From contig NZ_BOMV01000031.1 in NCBI RefSeq assembly GCF_016862375.1, positions 1 to 35,327 of the forward strand: a stretch of 35,327 nt of DNA, in the 5' to 3' direction. The DNA is from Paractinoplanes rishiriensis (GTDB lineage Bacteria; Actinomycetota; Actinomycetes; Mycobacteriales; Micromonosporaceae). The notes beneath the pieces are model-generated. The model saw nothing but the letters and a program-made list of their open reading frames with translations. It was not told where the DNA came from and searched no databases. Within the stretch, counting starts at the first letter, position 1. Each line of letters begins with the position of its first letter. Shown here piece by piece: positions 7,728 to 15,045 of this stretch. The position numbers and the translations under genes are program-made.

Positions 7728-8228
7728 ATGCGACTCGAGGTGACCGACGGCCGGGAGTTGCGCGAGGCGCTGGAGCGGGAGATGCCGTGGTACATCTCGG
7801 CCGCGGTGCGCTACCAGATCGCGGTGGCGAACCAGCTCGAGATGCCGGTGACGGATGTGCACGCGATCGGCGTGCTGCTGGAGTTCGGCCCGATCGGCGT
7901 ACGGCGTCTGGCCGAGCTGATGGGCATGACGACTGGCGCGACCACCCGCCTGGTCGATCGCCTGGAGCGGGCCGGCTACATGACCCGGGTGCCGGACGAA
8001 CGGGACCGGCGCCGGGTGGTGCTGAGTCTCGTACCGGAGCGGGTGGCCGAGATCGGCGCGTTCTACGAGCCGATGGGCCGGCGCTGGCAGCAGCGGGTGG
8101 CCGGCTTCTCCGACGACGAGATGCACTTCCTGCTCAACTTCCTGCGCGCCGGCCGCGCCGACTCGGAGGCCGAGACCGAGGCGCTCCGGGCATCCGGCCG
8201 CGCCCACGGCAGTCGCCGCCGCCCCTGA
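7728..8228 (+). CDS. MarR-family transcriptional regulator
   Basis: This 166-aa winged-helix regulator binds DNA as a dimer and typically responds to phenolic or other small ligands. The recognition helix region reads RRLAELMGMTTGATTRLVDRLERAGY, followed by the wing motif RVPDERDRRRVVLSL, a clear MarR signature at about residues 63-110. Flanking helices for dimerisation lie at 8-45 and 115-150. It is divergent from the tyrosinase gene and 63 bp upstream of a membrane protein gene. The intergenic palindrome there is a plausible binding site. The upstream Shine-Dalgarno is weak. Confidence 0.92.
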   Translation: MRLEVTDGRELREALEREMPWYISAAVRYQIAVANQLEMPVTDVHAIGVLLEFGPIGVRRLAELMGMTTGATTRLVDRLERAGYMTRVPDERDRRRVVLSLVPERVAEIGAFYEPMGRRWQQRVAGFSDDEMHFLLNFLRAGRADSEAETEALRASGRAHGSRRRP

Positions 8229-8239
8229 CTTTCCCCTGA

Positions 8240-8273
8240 TTGCTGCATCAAGAAGTAGCTGCATCGTGCAGCT
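8240..8273. promoter_or_regulatory. Direct plus inverted repeat between marR and membrane protein gene
   Basis: AGCTGCA (8257-8263) and TGCAGCT (8267-8273) form a perfect 7-bp dyad around TCG. An extra half-site GCTGCATC at 8242-8249 repeats the left arm (8258-8265) with a 16-bp period. The size and symmetry suit a MarR dimer operator, and the position would let the regulator control the membrane protein gene. No clear -35/-10 pair is visible around it. Confidence 0.5.
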
Positions 8274-8291
8274 GAATGGTGTGCTGTCGCC

Positions 8292-8948
8292 ATGACATTC
8301 CTGCCGCTGGTGCCGGTGATGGTGTTCAGCACCGTCGTGACCGGGTGGTTCAACCTGTCCGAGTTCCTGCCGGTGCCGCTCGCGGTCCTGGCCGGTGCCG
8401 CCTGGGGCGCGGGCATCGGCCTGCTCGGCCTGCGGCTGCGCGCGGTGAGCTGGCTCGAGGAGGTGGTCGTCTCGCTGGGCGCGGTGGGCTCCGCCTTCGC
8501 CGGCTGCGGCGGCCTGATGGCGATCCTGCTGCTGAACGGGGCGATGGACAGCGCGTCGCTGACCGGGGAGACGCTGGAGAGTACGTTCCTGCCGTCGATC
8601 CCGTACTACATCGCGGTCAACTCCATCCTGGAGCTGGTCGTCATCCCGCTGCTGATCGTCCTGTGCCGGCGCCGGGTGCCGGTGCTGGCGGCGGCGGCCC
8701 TGTACTTCCTCATGCGGGTGTGGACCTACCTGGCGTTCGTGCCGGCCCGGATGGGCTGGGCCGAGTCGGACCACTCGGCCCAGGTGCTCACCCCCGCCGA
8801 GCGTCACCAGGCGGCACAGGACCTCATGCTCGACGATCCGCGCTGGATCATGCTGCTGGTCATGTTCGGACTCCTGCTGGTGCCCGTCCGCGCCGGCAGT
8901 CATCACGGGAGTGCCGGCCTCCCGGCGGGAAAGCCGGCCCCAGCCTGA
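8292..8948 (+). CDS. Unrecognised polytopic membrane protein
   Basis: The product is a 218-aa protein of no family I recognise. Hydrophobic segments are visible at about residues 2-18, 26-46, 56-82, 104-128, 133-153 and 178-198, giving five to six membrane passes. The loop before the last helix is polar (AERHQAAQDLMLDDPRW). The C-terminal tail is short and cytosolic-looking. It is preceded by the MarR gene and the palindrome, so it may be the regulator's target, for instance a drug- or stress-related transporter-like protein. That is an inference from position only. The start is uncertain because the Shine-Dalgarno is weak. Confidence 0.75.
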   Translation: MTFLPLVPVMVFSTVVTGWFNLSEFLPVPLAVLAGAAWGAGIGLLGLRLRAVSWLEEVVVSLGAVGSAFAGCGGLMAILLLNGAMDSASLTGETLESTFLPSIPYYIAVNSILELVVIPLLIVLCRRRVPVLAAAALYFLMRVWTYLAFVPARMGWAESDHSAQVLTPAERHQAAQDLMLDDPRWIMLLVMFGLLLVPVRAGSHHGSAGLPAGKPAPA

Positions 8949-9007
8949 CATCGCGCTCGCGAGCAGCGGCAACCGGCCACCGGCGACGGGGTGCACGCCC
9001 GGCCCTC

Positions 9008-9976
9008 TTAGCCGAAAGTCTTGAGAGCGGTGAATCTGTCGGCGAGGTCGTCGACCCAGTGCGCGGGGGTGCGACGGTCCGGCAACGCCACCCCGGCCTC
9101 GGCCCGCCACAACGCGTCGCCCAGGACGGTGCGCAGGTGCCAGGCCATGATCCGGTCCATGTCCAGCGTCGTGCCGGACATCCGCTCGTACGCCGCCACC
9201 GTCGCGGTGAACAATTCGGTACCGCAGTCGCCGGGCAGGCATCGCAGGTCGAACTCGGGTTCGCCGGTGCCTGCGGTCTCCCAGTCGACGACCAGGCGCA
9301 GCCGCAACAACTCGCGGTCCCAGAGGTGGTTGTCGCCGTGGAAGTCGCCGTGCACCAGAACGGTCCGGCCCGGTGCGGCGAGTGCCTGGTCGGCCCGGTC
9401 GCACCAGGCCGACACCCGGTCCCGCTGGTCCGGCCGGATCAGCGCCCCGAACCGGGCCCGCAGGGTGCCCGTCGAGGCGTGCGCCATCGGCTCGGGCAGC
9501 GGGCCCGTCGCCTCGGACACCGAGGTGAGCACGTCGGCGTCGTGCAGGGCCACGAGGACCGCCGCAAGATCATCCGCGACCGCCTGCCGATCGGGCGTCG
9601 TGATCAGGTGTCGTACGTCGAAGAACGGCGTCGCGGCCGCGCGTTGCGTGACCAACATCGCCGGATCACGGGACGTCGCCACGACGACCGGCAGCGGCAG
9701 CCGTGGTGCGGCTGCCCGCAGCGAGTCCAGGAGCCTTACCTGATGGCAGATCCGCTGGGCAGGTGGCTCCGCCCAGGCGAACTTGACGACGAACCGGTCG
9801 TCGACCACGGCGCTGGCCGCGCACCACTGCGGATCGTCGTTCGGCTCCAGCCCGCGCGGCACGATCGTGCCGTCAGCCAGCCCCGGCGCCACCAGGCGCA
9901 GCGCGGCCCGCAACGCCTCCACCGTCGGCTCGTCCAGCCAGGTCAGCGCCGCCCGGCAGCCGCCGGCCCCGGTCAC
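9008..9976 (-). CDS. APH-family phosphotransferase (aminoglycoside/choline kinase-like)
   Basis: This 322-aa soluble kinase transfers phosphate from ATP to a small-molecule hydroxyl. The catalytic loop HGDFHGDNHLWD (around residue 209) and the metal-binding DWETAGTGEPEFDL segment after it are standard for the APH superfamily. An N-lobe Lys is present in FVVKFAW. The substrate cannot be told: the superfamily includes antibiotic kinases but also choline, homoserine and macrolide kinases. The GTG start overlaps the TGA of the upstream gene (GTGA), so it is translationally coupled as the last gene of a three-gene operon. Nothing here shows that it confers resistance. Confidence 0.88.
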   Translation of the reverse strand: MTGAGGCRAALTWLDEPTVEALRAALRLVAPGLADGTIVPRGLEPNDDPQWCAASAVVDDRFVVKFAWAEPPAQRICHQVRLLDSLRAAAPRLPLPVVVATSRDPAMLVTQRAAATPFFDVRHLITTPDRQAVADDLAAVLVALHDADVLTSVSEATGPLPEPMAHASTGTLRARFGALIRPDQRDRVSAWCDRADQALAAPGRTVLVHGDFHGDNHLWDRELLRLRLVVDWETAGTGEPEFDLRCLPGDCGTELFTATVAAYERMSGTTLDMDRIMAWHLRTVLGDALWRAEAGVALPDRRTPAHWVDDLADRFTALKTFG

Positions 9977-10821
9977 GTCGCGAATATCGTGAAGGCGGCC
10001 TGGTGGACTACCCCGTCGACCTGAAACTGGAGGAACAGTCGCTTGTCGCCGCGTTCGGCGAAGGCGGCGTGGAAGGCCAGCGTCGCGTCGGCGGGTGGGC
10101 CGCCGGCGGCGCCGGTCGGCAGCGGGTGCAGGTGCATGAGGCCCTGGGTGCGAACCTCGAAATTCGACAGATGGGCGTACGCGCCCAGGTACGGTTCCAG
10201 CGTCACCGGCCGGCCGGACCGCGTCACCTGGAACTGGAGCGCCGCCTGGCTGCCCGACGCCAGATCGGCCGTGCCGTCCAGCCGGCGGACGGTGAACGGG
10301 CCGGAACGGGCGGTGGCCGCGGGGGCGGGCACCGGGATCATCGTGGTGTCGCCGGCGATGACGAACGGGACGCCGAGGACAGTGGGGTCGGCGCCGGGTG
10401 GGCGGCCCAGGGGGACGAACTCGGCGTAGACGCGGTAGGCGCCGCCGTCGGTGATCGTCACCGGAGCGGTCCAGGCGCCGTCGGCGGGCTCGGGGTGCAG
10501 GTGCTGATAGCCGGCGAGGTCGTCGCGCAGGAGGTACATGTGTACCGGCTTGAGGTGGACGCGCTGGAAGTCGGTGACTGGGCCCTGCGGGCCGACTATG
10601 CGCAGCGAGACGATGCCGCGGCCGCGTTGGGCCGGCAGGGCGAGAGGCTCGGCGCGGAAACCGTCGTAGCTGTCGGACAGGCCGTCGCTGTGATATCCGG
10701 TGGCCGGAGCGGGCGGGGCCGCCGCGGGGGCCGGGCGGCGGCTGTCGGTGATCAGGTGGGCGGCGGCGGCCGTGCCGGCCAATATGGTCAGCACGGCCAG
10801 GAGCCGCTTGAGTCGCTGCAC
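9973..10821 (-). CDS. Exported protein with HLHP motifs
   Basis: This 282-aa protein is probably secreted or membrane-anchored. Residues 1-22 (VQRLKRLLAVLTILAGTAAAA) form a signal peptide or anchor, followed by a Pro/Ala-rich linker. The rest looks like two beta-sandwich repeats, each with a His cluster: YQHLHPEP near residue 105 and MHLHPLP near residue 229. Similar HLHP-bearing exported proteins of actinobacteria often accompany copper or heavy-metal genes. Metal handling is therefore possible but not shown. The GTG start lies 11 bp after the stop of the LVIVD protein gene, and the stop overlaps the start of the kinase gene. Confidence 0.8.
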   Translation of the reverse strand: MQRLKRLLAVLTILAGTAAAAHLITDSRRPAPAAAPPAPATGYHSDGLSDSYDGFRAEPLALPAQRGRGIVSLRIVGPQGPVTDFQRVHLKPVHMYLLRDDLAGYQHLHPEPADGAWTAPVTITDGGAYRVYAEFVPLGRPPGADPTVLGVPFVIAGDTTMIPVPAPAATARSGPFTVRRLDGTADLASGSQAALQFQVTRSGRPVTLEPYLGAYAHLSNFEVRTQGLMHLHPLPTGAAGGPPADATLAFHAAFAERGDKRLFLQFQVDGVVHQAAFTIFAT

Positions 10822-10832
10822 GTTCCGACCGA

Positions 10833-12131
10833 TTATCGGACTGCGGCGGCGCCGGTCGGGCGGACCAGATAGAGGCCGACGCCCATGCTCTGCACTGCGA
10901 TCACGCCGTTGGACAGGAACGGCAGCGCCATCCAGGTGCCGCTGAACTTGCTGTCGTTGACGGCCGGCTCGGTGTCGAAGTAGCCGACCTCCGGCAGGTC
11001 CGCCGCGGCGGCCGCGGTGGTGTCGAGGATGCGCAGCCCGCCCCGGTAGGACGCCTGGTAGTGCAGCTTGCCGACCGTGTATCCATTGTGGTTGATGAAT
11101 TCGCCCCGCTCGGACAGATCTTTGCCGACGTATCGGGCGGCGTCCAGCTTCTCGATGTTGTACACGAAGTCGGGGCTGCCGCCCCGGTTGCTGATCAATT
11201 CGTCGTTCACGATGATGTTTTTGAAATCGCTGGTCGGGAAGCCCTGGTGAATGAAGCTCGCGCCGGGGTGGGCCAGGCTGGACAACACCCGGATGGCGGC
11301 CTTGTCGGTGACGTCCAGGATCTGGAAGCTCGGGCCGGTGAAATTGAACGCGATCTCCCGGCCGGTGAAGCGGGTGTCCGGGCCGTTGTAGTTCAGCACG
11401 ATCGCCTCGTGCGAGTATTTCTCCCGGTCGTAACAGGCCACCTGCCGCAGCGACAACGGCGACTTGATGTCGTAGACGGTCAGGCCCTTCTTGCACGTGT
11501 TCGCGCCGGAGACGTACAGGAATCCGGTGTCCTGATTGATCCAGAGCGTGTGGCTGAAGGTGAGACCGGTGAAATGGGCGCTCGCGGTGAACGTCTGGGT
11601 GGTGGTGACGCCCTGCAGTTTGTTGAGGTCGAAGACCTGGATGCCGTGGTCGACGCCGTCCTTGCCGATGTATGCGTAATGCTGGTACGTGCGCACGTCG
11701 CACCAGGTCGAACTGACGCCCCGGGCGGACGGGAGATTACCCACGTACCGGGGATTGACCGGGTCGGTGACATTGACGAAAGACACGCCGTTCGAACGGC
11801 AGTAAAGGATGTACTCGTTGCTGTCGCGCGGGTCCGTCCAATGCCACATGCTGGAGGATCCGCCGCCACCCAGGGCGGACTGCGGCAGGAAGCTGAGCAG
11901 GTCGACGTTCTTGCACGGGTACCGGTCGACCATACCGTTGGTGCAGGTCAACGGTGCGCCCGCGATAAGCGTGCCGCTGCGCCAGGTCGGCTCGTACAGG
12001 CGGAGCAGTTCCGACTGCTCGGCCCGGCCCTCCGGCGAATCCGGGTCATGGGCGGAGGCCGGCGGGCTCGCGATGGCGAGCAGGACGAGTGCGGTGACGG
12101 CGAGTGCCGTGCGACGTACGCCTCGGAGCAT
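10833..12131 (-). CDS. Secreted LVIVD-repeat (choice-of-anchor B-like) beta-propeller protein
   Basis: This 432-aa exported protein is likely a beta-propeller. I use the ATG at 12131 because it opens with a good signal peptide (MLRGVRRTALAVTALVLLAIASPPASA). An in-frame ATG at 12188 would add 19 polar residues and lie almost on the predicted transcription start. The mature protein contains recurring 'x-V-x-x-V-D-P...-NPRYVG' blades: VSFVNVTDPVNPRYVG, IQVFDLNKLQGV, LTVYDIKSPLSL, FQILDVTDKAAI and LRILDTT. These are typical of LVIVD repeats. Several Cys residues suggest disulfides. No catalytic motif is apparent. It is first in an operon with the HLHP protein and the kinase. Confidence 0.88.
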   Translation of the reverse strand: MLRGVRRTALAVTALVLLAIASPPASAHDPDSPEGRAEQSELLRLYEPTWRSGTLIAGAPLTCTNGMVDRYPCKNVDLLSFLPQSALGGGGSSSMWHWTDPRDSNEYILYCRSNGVSFVNVTDPVNPRYVGNLPSARGVSSTWCDVRTYQHYAYIGKDGVDHGIQVFDLNKLQGVTTTQTFTASAHFTGLTFSHTLWINQDTGFLYVSGANTCKKGLTVYDIKSPLSLRQVACYDREKYSHEAIVLNYNGPDTRFTGREIAFNFTGPSFQILDVTDKAAIRVLSSLAHPGASFIHQGFPTSDFKNIIVNDELISNRGGSPDFVYNIEKLDAARYVGKDLSERGEFINHNGYTVGKLHYQASYRGGLRILDTTAAAAADLPEVGYFDTEPAVNDSKFSGTWMALPFLSNGVIAVQSMGVGLYLVRPTGAAAVR

Positions 12132-12161
12132 GGATGGCGCTCTTTTCACGCGGAGGGATCG

Positions 12162-12186
12162 GGCGCGTGGATGGGTGTCACGCGCC
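12162..12186 (-). promoter_or_regulatory. Leader hairpin of the LVIVD operon
   Basis: GGCGCGTG at 12162-12169 and CACGCGCC at 12179-12186 form a perfect 8-bp stem with a 9-nt loop. It lies between the predicted transcription start (about 12194) and the chosen start codon at 12131, so it would fold in the 5' untranslated RNA, or serve as an operator at DNA level. Confidence 0.5.
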
Positions 12187-12200
12187 ATGTCGGTGAGGGC

Positions 12201-12229
12201 ACGCTATTCGAGACTTTGATGTCGGTCAA
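12201..12229 (-). promoter_or_regulatory. Housekeeping-type promoter of the LVIVD operon
   Basis: On the minus strand TTGACC (12229-12224) is followed by exactly 17 bp and then TAGCGT (12206-12201). This is a good match to the vegetative sigma consensus of actinobacteria. It predicts a start near 12194 and a leader of about 60 nt. Confidence 0.65.
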
Positions 12230-12243
12230 TGAGTCGGTTATCG

Positions 12244-12660
12244 GATCCGGTATCGAAAATTAATTTCGGGCCCCGGGTTCGTGTGGTGAATTGCGCTGCT
12301 GCCGGGTGACCCGTTTCTGGGGCTTCTCACGCTCCGGATCGCTGCGGACCCCCTTTCCGGTCGCGCCGCAACCTCCCGCCCGGCCGGCCAACCTTCCAGC
12401 CTGCCCGCCGCCCGGCCAGCCCGCGTAGATCCTGACGCTGACGCCACCCGAGCCGGCGGACCTCGCCGCGGCCGAACAGCCATGCAAACTCACGCGCACC
12501 CCGACCGTCACGCCGGTGTCCTTCGGGAAGCCGGCCCGAAGTTGGCGCAGCGAGGGTCAGCGTGGGCTGAGCTTGGTGGAAGTCGCGACCACCGGCAGCG
12601 CCGCGGACCGTGACGCGAACGCCACCGGTCCCCGTGACCAAAGCGCAGCCCTCGACCCCG
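12244..12660. other. Gene-free stretch downstream of the GH127 gene
   Basis: No gene is recognised. Several short minus-strand frames overlap one another, none with a ribosome binding site or a known motif. The base composition is as GC-rich as the coding DNA, so decayed coding sequence is possible. No strong terminator hairpin follows the GH127 stop; only a 6-bp GGACCG/CGGTCC dyad at 12605-12631 is seen. Confidence 0.45.
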
Positions 12661-12666
12661 GAAGCT

Positions 12667-15045
12667 CTAGAAGGCTGTGGCGGCTCCGGTCAGGGTGAAG
12701 TCGGCTACCGCGCCGTGCAGATACGGATGCCGGGTGTTCTGGGAGCGGCCCAAGTAGTTGAAGTGGGTCGCGCCCAGCAGCAGAGCGCCCATCTTCGGGG
12801 CCGGGTTTTCGCCGCTCAGGGTGCCGTCGATGAACAGGCGCAGCGTGTCGGCCACGCGCACCTCGACGTGGGTCCAGACGTTCAGGGGCAGCGGGATGGC
12901 GGCGTCGACGAAGTCCTCGGCCTCCATGCCGTTCAGCTTCATCGCGAAGCGGGCCGTGCCGCGGCCGGTCCGGGCCGTCAGGAACGCGTAGCTCTGCTGG
13001 TTGAAGCCCAGGTCGAAGACGCGGGCCGAGTTCGTGATGGTGTTCAGCCGCACCCAGACCGAGACGGTGAACTCGGTCAGGTTCGCCGGCAGGCCGGCCG
13101 GTAGCACCACGTGGCCGGACACGCCGTCCAGTTCGATGCCTCGTTCGCCGGGGGTGGCGCCGCCGGCCAGCACGGCGTCGGGCCAGCGGCCGGTTGCGTC
13201 GCGCAGGCCGGCCAGCGGATATGAGGCGATCACGGCGGCGGCGCGGCGGGCCGGTGGTAGCGCGAAATAGATGTTGTAGTGCTCGTGGTGCACGTCCAGG
13301 AATGGGCTCAGCTGGATCGAGCGGTCGCCGGATCGGATGGTGAACTCGGGGGTGGCGCCGGGCACCCGGCGCAGCGACGAAGGGTCGGCGGGGGGCAGCA
13401 CCTCCGGCGGCGTGTCGCCGTAGCGGCCGGCCAGGACCAGCGGGCCGTAAGCGAGCGCGGCCACCGCGGGGTTGTCCGGCGCCGGCAGCCAGCGCGGGGT
13501 CATCGGCAGGTGGAGTTCGACGCGGTCGCCCGAGCGCCAGCGGCGACGGATCGAGGCGTACCTGCCGGGGCGGGCCGGTACCGGCTTGCCGTTCACCCGC
13601 AGCGTGGGGTGGCGCACCCAGCGGGGGATGCGCAGGCGCAACGTGAGGGTCGCCGAACCGGAGAATCCCAGGCAAATTCTTGGCTCGTACGGGTAGAGCG
13701 TGGTCAACCGGACCGTCGTGCCGGCGACGTCGATCTCGGACGGGATGAACAGGTCGACGGTCAGCGTGTCCTTCGCGGTCCGGTAGATCGGCTCGGCGAA
13801 CTTGGTGCTGGTCTCCAGGCCGGTGCCGTGGTCGCAGCTGAAGTTGCCGTAGTCGCTGCTGTACGTGCCCGGATCGTTGACCAGGCCCTCCTTGCCCTTG
13901 CGGGACGCCGACGGGGACAGGCCGGTGTAGTAGGTGACGAAGCCGTGGGCGGAGTCCGGGTCCTGTTCGCCGAGCATCTGGTTGAGCAGGGCCCACTCGT
14001 AGTAGTCGAGGTAGTCGAGGCGGTCCGGGTCGAGCTGGTGCAGGCGCCGGGTCAGTTTCAGCATGTTGTACGTGTTGCAGTTCTCGCACGTGTTCTCGCC
14101 GAGCTGACTGACGATCTGATCGGGCGGCGCGAAGAACTCGGCGTTCGAGTTGCCGCCGATCACGTACGAGTGATGCTTGATGACCTGGTCCCAGAAGTAG
14201 GTGGCGATGGTCCGGTAGTGCTCCTCGCCGGTCGCCCGGTAGGTGGCAACCGCACCGACCACCTTGGGGATGTCGGTGTTGGCGTGCCGGCCGGCGAGCG
14301 TGTCGCGGCGCTCGGACAGCGGCCCGAAGATCTCGTCGTGGTCGAACCGCCGGGCCAGCTCCAGGTGCCGCGGCTCGCGGGTGATCTCGTACAGGTCGGC
14401 GAGGGCCTCGTTCATGCCCCCGAACTCGACGTGCAGCACCTTCTGCATCTGCTCGCGGGTGAGCCGGCCGGTGCGCAGGCCGACCCAGTCGGCCATGCCG
14501 CGGGCGGCGGTCAGCGCGCCGGCCGTGCCGAGCAGCCGGTGCTGGTCGATGAGGCCGGCCAGGATCTTGTGGATGGTGTAGTACGGTGCCCACGGGTTGC
14601 CGCCGGCCTCGAGGCTGTCGAAGATCGTCTCGGGGAACGCGGACAGGTAGCCGTGCGGGGCCTGACACTCGGCGAGCGCCGCGACCAGGACGGCGCTCTT
14701 TTCCCGGAGCGAAGGGTCCTCCAGGTAATACGCCGCCTGGGCCAAACCGGACAGCAGGTGGCCCGTGGTGTGCCCGCGCAGCTGGATGTCCGGCGCCTCC
14801 CAGCCGCCGCAGGGCTCGGCGTCGCTGGGCAGCCCGGCCGTCACCCGGAACGTGTGCAGCAGCCGGTCCAGGTCGACGAACCGCAGGTAGGCGACCGTGC
14901 GCTGCATGTTGTCGAGGTAGCGGCTGGGCAGCAGCCGCGGCCTGCCATGCCAACCCGGCTTGCCACCTTCGCCCGAAATCTCCGACAAAGCCGGCATTGG
15001 CACGGCGGCCAGAGCGGGGAGCGCCAGCACGGAACGCCGCCTCAT
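12667..15045 (-). CDS. GH127-type beta-L-arabinofuranosidase with C-terminal LamG-like domain
   Basis: This 792-aa secreted enzyme is expected to release beta-L-arabinofuranose (or related sugars) from plant glycans. It starts with a twin-arginine-like signal (MRRRSVLALPALAAVPMPA). The alpha/alpha-barrel domain follows, with typical motifs: HTTGHLLSG, the ENCNTYNMLKLTRRL block (E321, C323) and NFSCDHGTGLE (C404). In the family, a Glu and three Cys hold zinc and one Cys is the nucleophile. Here the residue after C404 is Asp rather than the usual second Cys. After a beta-sandwich region, residues about 608-792 form a LamG/concanavalin-like module (ELDGVSGHVVLP, FTVSVWVRLN, LRLFIDGTL), probably for carbohydrate binding. 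The ATG overlaps the upstream stop (ATGA), with GAGGTGG before it. It is last in the glycosidase operon. Confidence 0.9.
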   Translation of the reverse strand: MRRRSVLALPALAAVPMPALSEISGEGGKPGWHGRPRLLPSRYLDNMQRTVAYLRFVDLDRLLHTFRVTAGLPSDAEPCGGWEAPDIQLRGHTTGHLLSGLAQAAYYLEDPSLREKSAVLVAALAECQAPHGYLSAFPETIFDSLEAGGNPWAPYYTIHKILAGLIDQHRLLGTAGALTAARGMADWVGLRTGRLTREQMQKVLHVEFGGMNEALADLYEITREPRHLELARRFDHDEIFGPLSERRDTLAGRHANTDIPKVVGAVATYRATGEEHYRTIATYFWDQVIKHHSYVIGGNSNAEFFAPPDQIVSQLGENTCENCNTYNMLKLTRRLHQLDPDRLDYLDYYEWALLNQMLGEQDPDSAHGFVTYYTGLSPSASRKGKEGLVNDPGTYSSDYGNFSCDHGTGLETSTKFAEPIYRTAKDTLTVDLFIPSEIDVAGTTVRLTTLYPYEPRICLGFSGSATLTLRLRIPRWVRHPTLRVNGKPVPARPGRYASIRRRWRSGDRVELHLPMTPRWLPAPDNPAVAALAYGPLVLAGRYGDTPPEVLPPADPSSLRRVPGATPEFTIRSGDRSIQLSPFLDVHHEHYNIYFALPPARRAAAVIASYPLAGLRDATGRWPDAVLAGGATPGERGIELDGVSGHVVLPAGLPANLTEFTVSVWVRLNTITNSARVFDLGFNQQSYAFLTARTGRGTARFAMKLNGMEAEDFVDAAIPLPLNVWTHVEVRVADTLRLFIDGTLSGENPAPKMGALLLGATHFNYLGRSQNTRHPYLHGAVADFTLTGAATAF

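Noticed and set aside
9008..9976. Aminoglycoside resistance gene
   Set aside because: Only superfamily motifs are present and the operon context with exported proteins gives no hint of antibiotic substrates.
12188..12190. Upstream ATG at 12188 as the start of the LVIVD protein
   Set aside because: It is almost at the predicted transcription start, would make the leader hairpin coding and would bury the signal peptide behind 19 polar residues.
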